This document shows positions 36,147-47,982 of a stretch of 64,000 nt of DNA, piece after piece; position 1 is the first letter of the stretch; each line of letters opens with the position of its first letter. The notes beneath the pieces are model-generated. The model had not been told where the DNA came from. It worked only from the letters and a program-made list of their open reading frames with translations, and ran no database searches. Source of the stretch: an uncultured Thermomicrobiaceae bacterium. Its GTDB lineage: Bacteria > Chloroflexota > Chloroflexia > Thermomicrobiales > Thermomicrobiaceae. The position numbers and the translations under genes were made by a program. Location: positions 161,080 to 225,079 of the forward strand of contig CALKCJ010000020.1 in the NCBI GenBank assembly GCA_938082375.1, in the 5' to 3' direction.

Positions 36147-36175
36147 ACTGTAACGGTTGGCCGTCCAGTTGTCAA
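36147..36175 (-). promoter_or_regulatory. Promoter of the trp operon
   Basis: On the minus strand a perfect TTGACA (36175-36170), an exact 17-nt spacer and TACAGT (36152-36147). Transcription should begin near 36140, giving a leader of about 340 nt containing the T-box. Confidence 0.75.
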
Positions 36176-36230
36176 GAGCCGACCGGCACCATCTGCTCGT
36201 GTGCGGCACTGGTGACTCCTCGGCCGCCGA

Positions 36231-36926
36231 CTAGCGCCGCAGCTTGATGACCTTAAACGCCTCGGCGCACGGCATGCCCTGGCTCGCGCCGACTTCCGCC
36301 GCGCGCTCCCGGATGCGCTCCTCCAGATCCTTGGCCTCACCGACCTGACTGGTGTGGGCTCGAAGGGCGTGCAGCTTGACTTCGATGGTGTCGGAAATAT
36401 CGACATACAGGTCAGGATACTCGGCGCCGAAGAGCCAGAGCTCGGCGACCTTGTGAGGCTCGAGGCCTTCCCTCAGGTGGTCGGGGAAATACAAGGGGTC
36501 ACGCGCTGTCGGATAGACGGCGTCGACGGTGGTGATGCCGACGGCTCGATGGTCTGGGTGCAGCGCGTAGGGACGGAACGGGTCGTGCGTGATCACGATG
36601 TCCGGCCGGTGAAGGCGAATCTGCCGGACGATCTTCTCACGAAATGCGAGGTCGGGCACCAGTTCCCCGTCAGGCAATCTCAGGAAGACGACCTCCGCGA
36701 CGCCGAGGCGACGGCAGGCTTCCCGCTCTTCCTCTTCGCGCAGGCGGGCGAGCTGTTCCGGCGTGAGATCGCGGCGGTTGGTGCCCTTATCGCCAGACGT
36801 GCACTGGACGAGCACAACGTGCCGCCCCTCTCGCGCCAGCTTCGCGACCGTGCCACCGGAACTGAACTCCATGTCGTCCGGGTGGGCCACCACCACCATT
36901 ACCCGGTTCGTCACCTCGCTGCTCAT
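36231..36926 (-). CDS. PIG-L family deacetylase (LmbE-like)
   Basis: 231 residues of the GlcNAc deacetylase fold. The zinc site is VVVAHPDDMEFSSGGTVAKLAREG, with the later histidine in PYALHPDHRAVGITTVDAVYPTARDP. Members remove acetyl groups from GlcNAc-linked substrates, for instance in bacillithiol or mycothiol synthesis or lipid anchors. The substrate is not evident, and no partner glycosyltransferase or ligase is adjacent. ATG 36926 is chosen over the ORF-track start because GAGGAAGAGG lies upstream and the family begins here. Confidence 0.88.
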   Translation of the reverse strand: MSSEVTNRVMVVVAHPDDMEFSSGGTVAKLAREGRHVVLVQCTSGDKGTNRRDLTPEQLARLREEEEREACRRLGVAEVVFLRLPDGELVPDLAFREKIVRQIRLHRPDIVITHDPFRPYALHPDHRAVGITTVDAVYPTARDPLYFPDHLREGLEPHKVAELWLFGAEYPDLYVDISDTIEVKLHALRAHTSQVGEAKDLEERIRERAAEVGASQGMPCAEAFKVIKLRR

Positions 36927-37079
36927 CCCGTGTCCTCTTCCTCTGCGATCAAGCATCTGCGCGCCTGGCTACTCTGTGCCAGTAGCCCCACACAGTCAAG
37001 GTGCGTGACCGCGCGGGTGGGCAGGTGCCATGCACGTGGGCCGTGTGTCTGACGCGAGAACGGTTCACCCGGGTACCGA

Positions 37080-38441
37080 TCACGGTTGTCGCTGTGGTCT
37101 CTCGGCCAACAAACGCCGCATTGTCGGTGCCAGTTCGGCTGCGGGTACCTGGTACTGAACCCCGGTAATCAGCTCGCGGACGGTAATGACGCCGCGAGCG
37201 AGCTCCTCCGGGCCGCAGAAGAGCGCGACCGGTATTCCCTTGCGGTCGGCGTACTGGATCTGTCGTCGAAAGTCACGTCGCTCGCCGAGGTAGACCTCGG
37301 CGTTGATGCCGTCAGCGCGCAGTTGCTGTGCCAACTGGAGCGCCACCCCCCAGTGCTGATCGTCGAACACCGTGACCAGAACCTGGCTGACGGTGGTGGG
37401 GACGTGCAGAAGCTGTAACTCCTGCACCACCTCAACGATCCGCTCGAGGCCTAAGGAACCGCCGGTAGCCGGGATCTCCTCGCCGAGGAACATCCCGATC
37501 AGTCCGTCGTAACGGCCCGCGCCGCCAAGTGACCCAATGGCTGGCTCCTCGACGACCGCTTCGAAGACCGGCCCGGTGTAGTAGTCGAGCCCGCGGGCCA
37601 ATGCCAGGTTCAGCGTATAGCGACGCGGGTCGACGCCGAGCAGGTCGAGGTACCGGAGCAGCTCCAGGAGATCACTCACTGCTGCCTCGGCCTGCGGGTC
37701 ACCGGTCAGGCGGGCGCGGACTTCCGCCAGAACCGTCCCGGGCTCGCCGCGAAGCTGGACGAGGTCGAGTACCGTCTGGGCCGCTGCTTCAGCTATTCCA
37801 TGGCGAAGCATCTCCTCACGGACCCCCTCGGGGCCGATCTTCTCCAGTTTGTCGATAGCCCGGTAGACTGTCAGCGTCTGCTCGGTTGCTACACCGGCGT
37901 GTGTCGCCAAAGCCTGAAGCAACTGGCGATGGTTGAGCTGGATGACGACGTTCGGCAGGTTGACCGAAGCGAGTGCTTCAATCCAGATCGACACCACCTC
38001 GGCGTCCGCCAGCATGGAGCGAGTGCCGACGGTGTCGACATCGCATTGCCAGAACTGACGATAGCGCCCGCGTTGCGGCCGCTCGGCGCGGAAGACGGGG
38101 CCGATGTGGTAGCGCTTGAAGGGGAAGGTCAGCTCGTGGCGATGTGCAGCCACAAAGCGTGCCAATGGCACGGTCAGGTCATAGCGCAGGCCTACCTCTC
38201 GGCCGCCGTGATCCTGGAAGTGGTACATCAGCTTCTCACCTTCCTCGCCGTACTTACCGGCGAGGACTTCGTAGTATTCGAGCAGCGGCGTATCGATCGG
38301 CTCGAAACCGTAGCGCTCGAAGACCGTCTGGAAGCGGTCGATGATCTCTTGCCGCAGCAGCATCTGCTGTGGCAAGAAGTCGCGCATGCCCCGCAGTACC
38401 TGCGGTGGGCGCGACGTACCGGCCCGCGCCTCGCTCGTCAT
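37080..38441 (-). CDS. hisS: Histidine--tRNA ligase
   Basis: 453 residues, class [43 protein letters not shown] opens the core. [14 protein letters not shown] and [21 protein letters not shown] form motif 2. The histidine-specific loop is [32 protein letters not shown] and [12 protein letters not shown] close the catalytic domain before the anticodon-binding domain. Its start overlaps the moaB stop (ATGA). No T-box is seen upstream, unlike thrS. Confidence 0.97.
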   Translation of the reverse strand: MTSEARAGTSRPPQVLRGMRDFLPQQMLLRQEIIDRFQTVFERYGFEPIDTPLLEYYEVLAGKYGEEGEKLMYHFQDHGGREVGLRYDLTVPLARFVAAHRHELTFPFKRYHIGPVFRAERPQRGRYRQFWQCDVDTVGTRSMLADAEVVSIWIEALASVNLPNVVIQLNHRQLLQALATHAGVATEQTLTVYRAIDKLEKIGPEGVREEMLRHGIAEAAAQTVLDLVQLRGEPGTVLAEVRARLTGDPQAEAAVSDLLELLRYLDLLGVDPRRYTLNLALARGLDYYTGPVFEAVVEEPAIGSLGGAGRYDGLIGMFLGEEIPATGGSLGLERIVEVVQELQLLHVPTTVSQVLVTVFDDQHWGVALQLAQQLRADGINAEVYLGERRDFRRQIQYADRKGIPVALFCGPEELARGVITVRELITGVQYQVPAAELAPTMRRLLAERPQRQP

Positions 38442-38974
38442 GGCGTCGACTCCTCGCCCCCTGGTGCCTTTCGTATCTCATAGACCAGGTGGGGCAGTTC
38501 TGGCAACAACAGTTTCTCCATCGCGAGTCGGACCGCGTTTGGTGAACCAGGCATCAGTGCCACGATCCGGTCGCGGTAGACGCCGGCTGTTGCCCGCGAA
38601 AGCATCGCCGCTGGCCCGATCTCCTGGTAGCTCAACATCCGGAACAGCTCGCCGAACCCGTCCAGTCGCTTCTCCAGCCGCACAGCCACGACGTCATAGC
38701 TCGTGTCGCGCCGGGCAATGCCGGTGCCGCCGTTGATCAGGATAGCGTCACAGTCGTCGCGCGCGGCCAGCTTGTCGAGCAGTGGGCCGATCTGCTCCGG
38801 CTCGTCCGGCACGATCTCGTAGGCCACTACCGCGTGTCCCTGGCGCTCGAGTCCCTCGCGGATTACCGTCCCACTCGTATCCGTCTCGGGCGTGCGAGAA
38901 TCGCTCACGGTAACGACTGCACAGCGCACCTGTCGAGGTGCTGCGGCGCGATGGGCTGCGGCAGACTGGCTCAC
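38438..38974 (-). CDS. moaB: Molybdenum cofactor biosynthesis protein, MoaB/MogA family
   Basis: 178 residues. [37 protein letters not shown] and [31 protein letters not shown] match the MPT-binding fold. Such proteins adenylate molybdopterin before metal insertion. No other molybdenum cofactor gene is in the window. It is translationally linked to an M20 peptidase upstream (GTGA) and hisS downstream (ATGA). MoaB versus MogA is not decided. Confidence 0.88.
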   Translation of the reverse strand: MSQSAAAHRAAAPRQVRCAVVTVSDSRTPETDTSGTVIREGLERQGHAVVAYEIVPDEPEQIGPLLDKLAARDDCDAILINGGTGIARRDTSYDVVAVRLEKRLDGFGELFRMLSYQEIGPAAMLSRATAGVYRDRIVALMPGSPNAVRLAMEKLLLPELPHLVYEIRKAPGGEESTP

Positions 38975-40194
38975 GGGAGGCTCCCTTCCTCGGCGTCCGG
39001 CAGTGTGAGTGCGAGCGCGGCGTTGCCGAGCAACGCCTGGCGTAGCTGCTCGAGGCTCACCTGGTCGTGAACGGTGTGGGCAAAGCGTTCTTCCGCGGGG
39101 GCGAAGCCGATCGTCGCGATACCGGCCCGCATCAGGTGCCCGCCGTCCGTCGCGAACTGCCAGAAGCCGACCGGTACCTCGTGCCGGAAGATTGCACCCA
39201 GCGTCGCAGCTGCGGCGCGCACCAGCGGGTGCGCGGCCGGGAGCACAAAGCCGCGCGTCGGCGACATCTTCGCCTCCAGACCTGTGTAACTGCGTACCGA
39301 CCGGGTCACGCTACGCACTTCGGCCGTCACGCCCGGGGTGAGGCTCGCCTCGGCCAGCTCCCGCACCCTGGCCACGATGTCATGCGGCTCCTCGTCGGGG
39401 ACATTGCGCCAGTCGAGCGAGAGCCTCAGTACCCCTGGCGTCACGTTGCTGCTGGTCTGGTCGGTCGCGATCAAGGTCGGGGCGACCGTCGAGCGTCCGA
39501 GGTCAGGGTCGTCGCGCATCGGCAACGACTCGAGCGCCAGCAGGAAGCGGGCCAGCGCGTAGTGCGGGTTAGCTCCCCGCTCGGGCGCGCTGGCATGCAC
39601 CGACCGGCCAGCAAAGCTGACCTCGATCAGGATGCGCCCGCGATGACCGCGGCGCAGCTCGAGATTGGTCGCTTCGCCCAGCACCGCGTAGTCGGTCCGC
39701 AGATCCTCGCAGAGCGTAGCGGTGCCGAATCCCCCCAGTTCTTCTAATACCACCCCCACGACGTAGACGTCACCGCGTGGCCGGAGTCCGGCCGCACGTA
39801 GGACAGCAAGCGCGTAAACCTGCGCCGCCAGCGCCCCCTTGACGTCGCTCGCGCCGCGGCCGTAGAGGACACCATCTTCGATGACCCCGGCATAGGGGGG
39901 ATAAGGCCAGAGAGTCGGGTCTCCCTCGTGCACATGGTCGATGTGGGCATTGAACTGGACAGATTTGCCGCCGCCGGTACCGCGGAGCAGCCCCACGACG
40001 TTCCCAGCGCGATCGACCCAGACATGGTCGTAGCCCAGTCGCTCCATCTCTGCTCTCAGCAGCCGGGCCATGGCCTCCTCTTCACCTGGGAGACTGCGGG
40101 TCTGGACAGCGCGCTGGGCGAAGTCGACCATTGCGCCGAAGTGTTCAGCAACCGCGGAAGCCAGCTTTCTCCGGATCTCCTCGCTCAGCGCCAC
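38971..40194 (-). CDS. M20-family metallopeptidase (ArgE/DapE-like)
   Basis: 407 residues. The zinc ligands and bases are in [54 protein letters not shown] and [40 protein letters not shown] marks the dimerisation domain. It should hydrolyse an amide or peptide bond; related enzymes act on acetylornithine, succinyl-diaminopimelate or dipeptides. No arginine or lysine genes are adjacent, so the substrate is open. GTG 40194 follows GGGAGTGAC. Confidence 0.88.
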   Translation of the reverse strand: MALSEEIRRKLASAVAEHFGAMVDFAQRAVQTRSLPGEEEAMARLLRAEMERLGYDHVWVDRAGNVVGLLRGTGGGKSVQFNAHIDHVHEGDPTLWPYPPYAGVIEDGVLYGRGASDVKGALAAQVYALAVLRAAGLRPRGDVYVVGVVLEELGGFGTATLCEDLRTDYAVLGEATNLELRRGHRGRILIEVSFAGRSVHASAPERGANPHYALARFLLALESLPMRDDPDLGRSTVAPTLIATDQTSSNVTPGVLRLSLDWRNVPDEEPHDIVARVRELAEASLTPGVTAEVRSVTRSVRSYTGLEAKMSPTRGFVLPAAHPLVRAAAATLGAIFRHEVPVGFWQFATDGGHLMRAGIATIGFAPAEERFAHTVHDQVSLEQLRQALLGNAALALTLPDAEEGSLP

Positions 40195-40238
40195 GACGTC
40201 ACTCCCTCGCTCCCCAACACTTCGGCATGCTTCCCTGT

Positions 40239-40610
40239 CTATCCGGCGACGACCGCGTTCTCGAAGTGAGCCACGCGTCGCACGCTGCCCCGTGCGTCCA
40301 GCGTAATCGCTACCAAGTCTACCCGCCAGACACGATCGCTGTGCTCGGGGTGAAGCAGGAGGTACTCGCTCACCGTCTGGAGCAGGCGTGCGGCTTTCGC
40401 TGGCGTGACTGCCTCTTCGGCGGCGCCCAGCGCTTCACCCCGACGGAGCTTGACTTCGACGCCGACTAGCACTTCACCGTCGAGCGCGACGACGTCGAGC
40501 TCACCGGCCGAGCCGCGCCAGTTTCGATCGAGCACTCTCCAGCCCCACTGCTCGAGCCACCGCACGGCGTGTTCCTCGCCCTGCGAGCCGAGGCGGCCTT
40601 GCCTGGTCAC
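40239..40610 (-). CDS. YraN family (UPF0102) putative nuclease
   Basis: 123 residues. LGSQGEEHAVRWLEQWGWRVLDRNWRGSAGELDVVALDGEVLVGVEVKLRRG has the conserved E...GELD...EVK arrangement of a restriction-endonuclease-like fold. The physiological role of YraN is unknown. It begins with GTG overlapping the rnhB stop (GTGA). The rnhB-yraN pair is common across bacteria. Confidence 0.9.
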   Translation of the reverse strand: MTRQGRLGSQGEEHAVRWLEQWGWRVLDRNWRGSAGELDVVALDGEVLVGVEVKLRRGEALGAAEEAVTPAKAARLLQTVSEYLLLHPEHSDRVWRVDLVAITLDARGSVRRVAHFENAVVAG

Positions 40611-41329
40611 CGCTCATCGTCCCGACCGATTGTGGTGGTCGCGCACCCGTTCTGGACGAGAGAGAGCCGAACCGGGGCAAAGGTTCTGCGGTGGAACGGA
40701 GACAGGCCGTACTGTTCGAGGGCGGCGAGGTGCTCCACGGTACCGTAGCCGGCGTTGTGCTCCCACCCGTAGGCGGGACAGCGCCGCGCCAGACGCGCCA
40801 TGAGCCGGTCGCGCGTGACCTTGGCGACGACTGCGGCGCAGGCGATGGAGAGACAAAGCTCGTCGCCGTTGACGACCGCGGTAAAGCGCGGCGGTGGCAA
40901 CTCTGGCATCGGCAGGCCATCGTACAGCGCGTGATCCCACTCTCCGAGGCGGCGCAGTGCTCGCTGCATCGCGAGCACGGTGGCGCGCCTGACGTTGAGG
41001 AGGTCGACCTCACGGTGCGAGGCTGCGCCGACTGCGACGGCGCTCGCATGCTCGAGGATCATGCGAGCGAGCAGCTCGCGCTGCGCGCGGCTGAGCTGCT
41101 TGGAGTCACGCACCGGGAACGGCGGGACGCAGCCAGGCACCAGCACGCAGGCCGCGGCGACGACTGGCCCGGCCAGGCAGCCGCGGCCGACCTCGTCCAG
41201 CCCGACGACGCGACGCACGCCCTGGCTCCAGAGCGCGCGCTCACGATCGCTACTCGGTTGCGCGAGTTCGCAAGCCCTCCCGCGCACGTCGGTCCCCCGG
41301 GCGCTCGGCGCAGCGAATCCGCTCCCCAT
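40607..41329 (-). CDS. rnhB: Ribonuclease HII
   Basis: 240 residues. RNase HII removes ribonucleotides from DNA. The DEXG motif and neighbours are VVGLDEVGRGCLAGPVVAAACVL, RDSKQLSRAQRELLARMI and SIACAAVVAKVTRDRLMARLARRCPAYGWEHNAGYGTVEHLAAL. About 40 extra N-terminal residues precede the fold, so a start downstream of ATG 41329 cannot be excluded. The C-terminal PFHRRTFAPV is typical. Coupled to yraN. Confidence 0.95.
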   Translation of the reverse strand: MGSGFAAPSARGTDVRGRACELAQPSSDRERALWSQGVRRVVGLDEVGRGCLAGPVVAAACVLVPGCVPPFPVRDSKQLSRAQRELLARMILEHASAVAVGAASHREVDLLNVRRATVLAMQRALRRLGEWDHALYDGLPMPELPPPRFTAVVNGDELCLSIACAAVVAKVTRDRLMARLARRCPAYGWEHNAGYGTVEHLAALEQYGLSPFHRRTFAPVRLSLVQNGCATTTIGRDDER

Positions 41330-41479
41330 TTAGCCGCGGCATCGGAGTGCCTGCGGCGAGCGTCTACGAGCACGCTATCCTAGCGCGGGGTCGTCAGGTT
41401 GAACAGCTCTCCCGCGGCCCGGAAACCAGCAGGCGGGCATGACGAGGTGAGCGAGAAAGCGCGTGGGTCGTGGACGCTC

Positions 41480-41851
41480 CTACCGCAGGTAGCTGCCGGC
41501 CGGCCGGCGACGCTCCTTGATGCGGGCGGCCTTGCCAGTGCGCTCGCGGAGATAGTAGAGCCGTGCCCGTCGCACCTTGCCGTGGCGCAGCACCTCGATC
41601 TTCTCGATCAGCGGGCTATGCAATGGGAAGGTGCGCTCGACGCCAATCCCGTGAGCCGCAATCCGGCGGACGGTAAAGGTCGCGTCGGTTCCACCGCTGC
41701 GCTTGCGGATGACCACACCCTCGAAGGGTTGGACACGGACGTTATTGCCCTCGACGACCCGATAATGCACCCGTACGGTATCGCCAGGGCTGAAGGGCGG
41801 TATGTCCGCTCGTGTGTACTCCTCAGCGACGCTGCGTACCACGTCGACCAT
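41480..41851 (-). CDS. rplS: 50S ribosomal protein bL19
   Basis: 123 residues. [97 protein letters not shown] is the complete bL19 sequence. It usually follows trmD in the rpsP cluster, but here stands alone, divergent from rpsA. GGGAG precedes the ATG. A TATACT -10-like box (41932-41927, minus strand) may drive it, though no good -35 is seen. Confidence 0.97.
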   Translation of the reverse strand: MVDVVRSVAEEYTRADIPPFSPGDTVRVHYRVVEGNNVRVQPFEGVVIRKRSGGTDATFTVRRIAAHGIGVERTFPLHSPLIEKIEVLRHGKVRRARLYYLRERTGKAARIKERRRPAGSYLR

Positions 41852-41990
41852 TAGTCACTCCCCCACTCTGCCGCGCTCGCTTGCCACCGATTCCGGCCTG
41901 CCGGTACGCAGGCGCCACATGGGAAGAGTATAGCAGAGTGACCGAGGTAAAACCGGTCGCGCGATGGTGCAGATGTGGGGCGCAGAGTGC

Positions 41991-42019
41991 TTGCCGCCGC
42001 ACACGCCGGTGTTTATACT
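41991..42019 (+). promoter_or_regulatory. Candidate promoter of rpsA
   Basis: TTGCCG (41991-41996), a 17-nt spacer and TATACT (42014-42019) lie 85 bp before the rpsA start, inside what the ORF track counts as coding. Confidence 0.6.
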
Positions 42020-42104
42020 TATGCGGTGTCTTGCTAGCCGTTTTCCCGCGTCTACCGACGAGCTCGGGGGCGAGCTGGCAAAACTGGGACACCGAGGAAG
42101 GTTC

Positions 42105-43451
42105 ATGGTGGAGCATATCGACGAGGCAGGTACCAGCCGGCGCGCCCATCTCAGCGGGCAGAACCCTGTCGAGGGCGGTCAGTCCGTCCTCCAGGACCTC
42201 CTGAGCGATCCGGCTCATGACTATCGCCTGTTCAAGTACGGTGACGTGGTCGAGGGGCAGGTGATGGCCATCGGCCGGGACGAGATCTTGGTCGACATCG
42301 GCGGAAAGTCGGAAGGGGTCATCCCCAGTCGCGAGTTCTCGACGCTGTCGCCGGAGGAGCTGGCGCGCTTGCAGCCGGGGGACCGGATCCTGGTCTTCGT
42401 GATGCAGTCCGAGGATCAGGCCGGTCAGGCGGTGCTCTCGATCGATCGGGCGCGGCAGGAAAAGAGTTGGCGGCGGCTACAGGAGGTCTACGAGGCGGGG
42501 GAGATCATCGAGGCCGAGGTCGTGAACTACAACAAGGGCGGCCTACTGGTGAATCTCGAGGGGGTGCGGGGATTCGTCCCCGCATCGCAAGTGATCGCCA
42601 TCCGCGGTGGTGATGAGAGCACCAAGCAGGCCGATATGGCTCGGATGATCGGCTCGCGGCTCAGATTAAAGATCATCGAGATTAACCGGCACCGCAACCG
42701 GCTGATCCTTTCAGAGCGCCAGGCGGTGCAGGAGCAGCGCGACGCGGTCAAGGCGCAGCTCATCGAGACGCTCCGTGAAGGTGAGGTGCGGCGCGGTCGC
42801 GTGACGAGCATTGCCGATTTCGGCGCTTTCGTCGACATCGGAGGTGCCGACGGGCTCGTGCACCTGTCCGAATTGTCCTGGAGCCGGGTCAAGCACCCGA
42901 GCGAGGTGCTCCAGGTTGGCGACGAGGTCGACGTCTACGTCCTCTCGGTGAACCCTGAGCAGAAGAAGATTGCTCTGAGCATCCGGCGAACGCAGCCGGA
43001 GCCGTGGTCTCGGGTGGCCAGTGCGTACACCGTAGGCCAGCTCGTGCGCGGGACAGTGACCCAGCTGGCCAACTTCGGCGCGTTTGCGCGGCTGGAAGAC
43101 GGGATCGAAGGCTTGATCCACGTATCCGAGCTTGCCGGCTGGCGCGTCGAGCACCCCCGTGAGGTGCTCAACGAGGGCGACGAGGTGATCGTCCAGATCA
43201 TCAGGATCGATCCGGCGAGGAGGCGCATCGGCTTAAGCCTGCGCCGGGCGCTCGAAGTGGCCGACGAGGAGATCGAGGCCGCACTGGGGCCAGAGGGGGT
43301 TGTGATCAAGCGGCAGTTGCTTGATCGGGGTATTACGCCGTATCCTGAAGAGGGAGACTCCGAGCCGGACAGCGAGCCAGCGGCCGAGTTAGAGGACGAG
43401 GTCGAGGCTGAGACAGAGGCTCATCCGGCCGATAATGGTGAGGGCGCGTAG
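42105..43451 (+). CDS. rpsA: 30S ribosomal protein S1-like, four S1 domains
   Basis: 448 residues with four S1 RNA-binding repeats. They begin GDVVEGQVMAIGRDEILVDIGGKSEGVIPSREF, GEIIEAEVVNYNKGGLLVNLEGVRGFVPASQV, GEVRRGRVTSIADFGAFVDIGGADGLVHLSELSW and GQLVRGTVTQLANFGAFARLEDGIEGLIHVSEL. The acidic tail has many Glu and Asp. Four domains are typical of Gram-positive and Chloroflexota S1, against six in E. coli. The ORF-track start at 41964 overlaps the promoter; ATG 42105 has GAGGAAGG upstream. Confidence 0.93.
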   Translation: MVEHIDEAGTSRRAHLSGQNPVEGGQSVLQDLLSDPAHDYRLFKYGDVVEGQVMAIGRDEILVDIGGKSEGVIPSREFSTLSPEELARLQPGDRILVFVMQSEDQAGQAVLSIDRARQEKSWRRLQEVYEAGEIIEAEVVNYNKGGLLVNLEGVRGFVPASQVIAIRGGDESTKQADMARMIGSRLRLKIIEINRHRNRLILSERQAVQEQRDAVKAQLIETLREGEVRRGRVTSIADFGAFVDIGGADGLVHLSELSWSRVKHPSEVLQVGDEVDVYVLSVNPEQKKIALSIRRTQPEPWSRVASAYTVGQLVRGTVTQLANFGAFARLEDGIEGLIHVSELAGWRVEHPREVLNEGDEVIVQIIRIDPARRRIGLSLRRALEVADEEIEAALGPEGVVIKRQLLDRGITPYPEEGDSEPDSEPAAELEDEVEAETEAHPADNGEGA

Positions 43452-43833
43452 CCCGCGATCCCACCAGACCCCTGCACACGAACAAGGCGCCTGGCTGTAG
43501 CGCTCGAGGTACGGCCAGGCTGGCAGGCCCCCAGCCAGTACCAGCGCATGGGGGCCTGTGATTCCCTTGAGGTCAGATCGATCGGGGATGCTGATCGAGC
43601 GAGAGCGCCTGGCACGCGCTGGCTTCAAGGCAGGATACCGCGCCTCCGCTTGCCGCCTTGATGGGCGAACAGTACCAGTGGAGGCTAGGATCGGGCGCGG
43701 GCGTTTCAGTAGACTAGAAGGTGTCACGCGAGGCATGGCTAGGAAGGCGCGAATCGGATGCCTGTGCGGCGCTGGTGAAAGACAAAGCAAGTGACAGGGT
43801 TACGCATGACACGAGAGGCCCAAGGAGTGCATC
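43452..43833. other. 382-bp intergenic region between rpsA and clpC
   Basis: I see no supported gene here. The small ORFs on both strands are compositionally biased and lack ribosome sites. An inverted repeat, CAGGCCCCC (43524-43532) with GGGGGCCTG (43550-43558), could be a rho-independent hairpin of rpsA, but no T-run follows. TAGACT (-10-like) occurs near 43712 without a convincing -35. No CtsR-type or CIRCE repeat was noticed before clpC. Confidence 0.5.
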
Positions 43834-46287
<2,454 letters not shown>

Positions 46288-46308
46288 ACCTCGTTGAGGC
46301 GTTGAGTC

Positions 46309-46339
46309 AGCGGCCGCAGAGCATAGCTCTGCGGCCGCT
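46309..46339 (+). terminator. Strong hairpin terminator after clpC
   Basis: AGCGGCCGCAGAGC and GCTCTGCGGCCGCT form a perfect 14-bp stem with a 3-nt loop, 21 bp after the clpC stop. The run after it is ACGGTTGTTGGGTTT, moderately T-rich. Confidence 0.7.
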
Positions 46340-46560
46340 ACGGTTGTTGGGTTTCGCCGAGGTCGACACGGCTTTGCGGTGGCGCCGATGCTCGGTTGGC
46401 ACCTCCGGCGTGTGCTTCGGACGAGCAGGGAGCTTGCCGGGCGGCCCGGTCGAACTGGGCAGCGCTGGCGCTCACGGTGTGACCAGGGGGTGGGGCACGT
46501 GTGGTACAATGCGAACAACCGTTCGCGTCTCTTCGCGTTGGACAGGGAGGACGGGGAGCG

Positions 46561-47982
46561 ATGTCACGCAGGCGCGGCAAGGGCCGGACGATCTGGGTCT
46601 GCCAGCAATGCGGCTTCGAGAGCCCCGGATACTATGGCCGCTGTCCATCGTGTGACTCGTGGGGGAGCCTCGTGGAAACGGCCGCTCCGGGCAGGGCGTC
46701 CGATACACTGCGGCTGCCCAGCGGCGCAGCCGCTCGCCCGCGGCTGCTCGCCGAGGTCTCCGGTGCCGCAGAGTCGCGGCACCAGGTCTCGATCGGTGAG
46801 CTCAACCGAGTGCTCGGCGGTGGGCTGGTGCCCGGCTCACTGATACTGCTCGGCGGTGATCCCGGGATCGGGAAGTCGACCCTGCTCCTCCAGACAGCCG
46901 AGGCGCTGACGACCAGCTCCGGTGCAGTGCTCTACGTGGCTGCCGAAGAGTCGGCCGAGCAAGTCAAGCTGCGCGCTGACCGTCTCGGGGTAGCCGGGCA
47001 CGGGCTGTACATTCTGCCCGAGACGTGTCTGGATGAGGCGCTCGAAGTGGCCGAGCAGGTACGTCCGGCGGTGCTGGTGGTGGACTCGATCCAGACGGTC
47101 TATGTCGAGGCGCTGGAGTCGTCGCCAGGCAGTATCAGCCAGGTGCGAGAGTGCACCTTGCGGCTTATGCAGTACGCCAAGCGCGCGCGGGTACCGGTCT
47201 TTATCGTTGGGCACGTGACGAAAGAGGGCATCATCGCAGGGCCGCGCGTGGTCGAGCATATGGTCGATGCTGTGCTGTACCTGGAAGGGGAGCGTTTCCA
47301 GCAGTACCGTATCCTCCGTGCTGTCAAGAACCGCTTCGGCTCGACCAACGAGGTCGGGGTGTTTGAAATGGTCGAAGCGGGGATGCGCGAGATCCTCAAC
47401 CCCTCGGAGGCGTTCTTGGGCGAGCGAGCACAGAATACGCCTGGATCGGCTGTCGTCGTGACGCTCGAGGGTACCCGCCCAATCCTCATCGAGGTTCAGG
47501 CCCTGACGAGCCCGGCGGGTTTCAGCATGCCGCGGCGAACGGTGACGGGGTTCGACGTGAACCGGCTCCAGATGCTGCTCGCTGTACTGGCCAAGCGAGC
47601 CGGGGTACGCCTCGGTGACCATGATGTGTTCGTCAACATTACCGGTGGCTTGCGTATCGCCGAGCCGGCGGTCGACCTCGGCGTCGCGGTCGCGATTGCC
47701 TCGAGCGCGCGCGAGGTACCGGTGGATCCGCAAACGGTGCTGATCGGTGAAGTCGGGCTCTCTGGCGAGCTGCGCAGTGTCAGCGGACTCGAGCGGCGCT
47801 TGCAGGAGGCGGCCCGGCTCGGGTTCCGTCGCGCTGTGGTACCGCAACGACGGGTCAATGGGCTCGGCGCGCCGTTCCCAACGGAGCTGGTTTGGGTGAG
47901 AACGATCGCCGAAGCGATCGAGCAGTCGCTTAACGGGCAAGCGTCCACTGCGGGGCCGGGCGGCGGGCCAGCTCGAGGATGA
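46561..47982 (+). CDS. radA: DNA repair protein RadA
   Basis: 473 residues. An N-terminal C4 zinc finger is WVCQQCGFESPGYYGRCPSCDSWG. The RecA-like core has Walker A GGDPGIGKSTLLLQTAEAL and the RadA-specific KNRFGSTNEVGVFEM. The C-terminal Lon-protease-like domain is without protease activity. RadA promotes branch migration in recombinational repair. ATG 46561 follows GGAGGACGGGGAG; the ORF-track start is 20 codons upstream. An extended -10 (TGGTACAAT, 46502-46510) lies 50 bp upstream. The last 53 bp overlap the convergent murG. Confidence 0.95.
   Translation: MSRRRGKGRTIWVCQQCGFESPGYYGRCPSCDSWGSLVETAAPGRASDTLRLPSGAAARPRLLAEVSGAAESRHQVSIGELNRVLGGGLVPGSLILLGGDPGIGKSTLLLQTAEALTTSSGAVLYVAAEESAEQVKLRADRLGVAGHGLYILPETCLDEALEVAEQVRPAVLVVDSIQTVYVEALESSPGSISQVRECTLRLMQYAKRARVPVFIVGHVTKEGIIAGPRVVEHMVDAVLYLEGERFQQYRILRAVKNRFGSTNEVGVFEMVEAGMREILNPSEAFLGERAQNTPGSAVVVTLEGTRPILIEVQALTSPAGFSMPRRTVTGFDVNRLQMLLAVLAKRAGVRLGDHDVFVNITGGLRIAEPAVDLGVAVAIASSAREVPVDPQTVLIGEVGLSGELRSVSGLERRLQEAARLGFRRAVVPQRRVNGLGAPFPTELVWVRTIAEAIEQSLNGQASTAGPGGGPARG

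Noticed and set aside
43558-43794. 78-aa plus-strand ORF before clpC
   Set aside because: No ribosome site, biased composition and overlap with another ORF on the opposite strand. The region looks non-coding.
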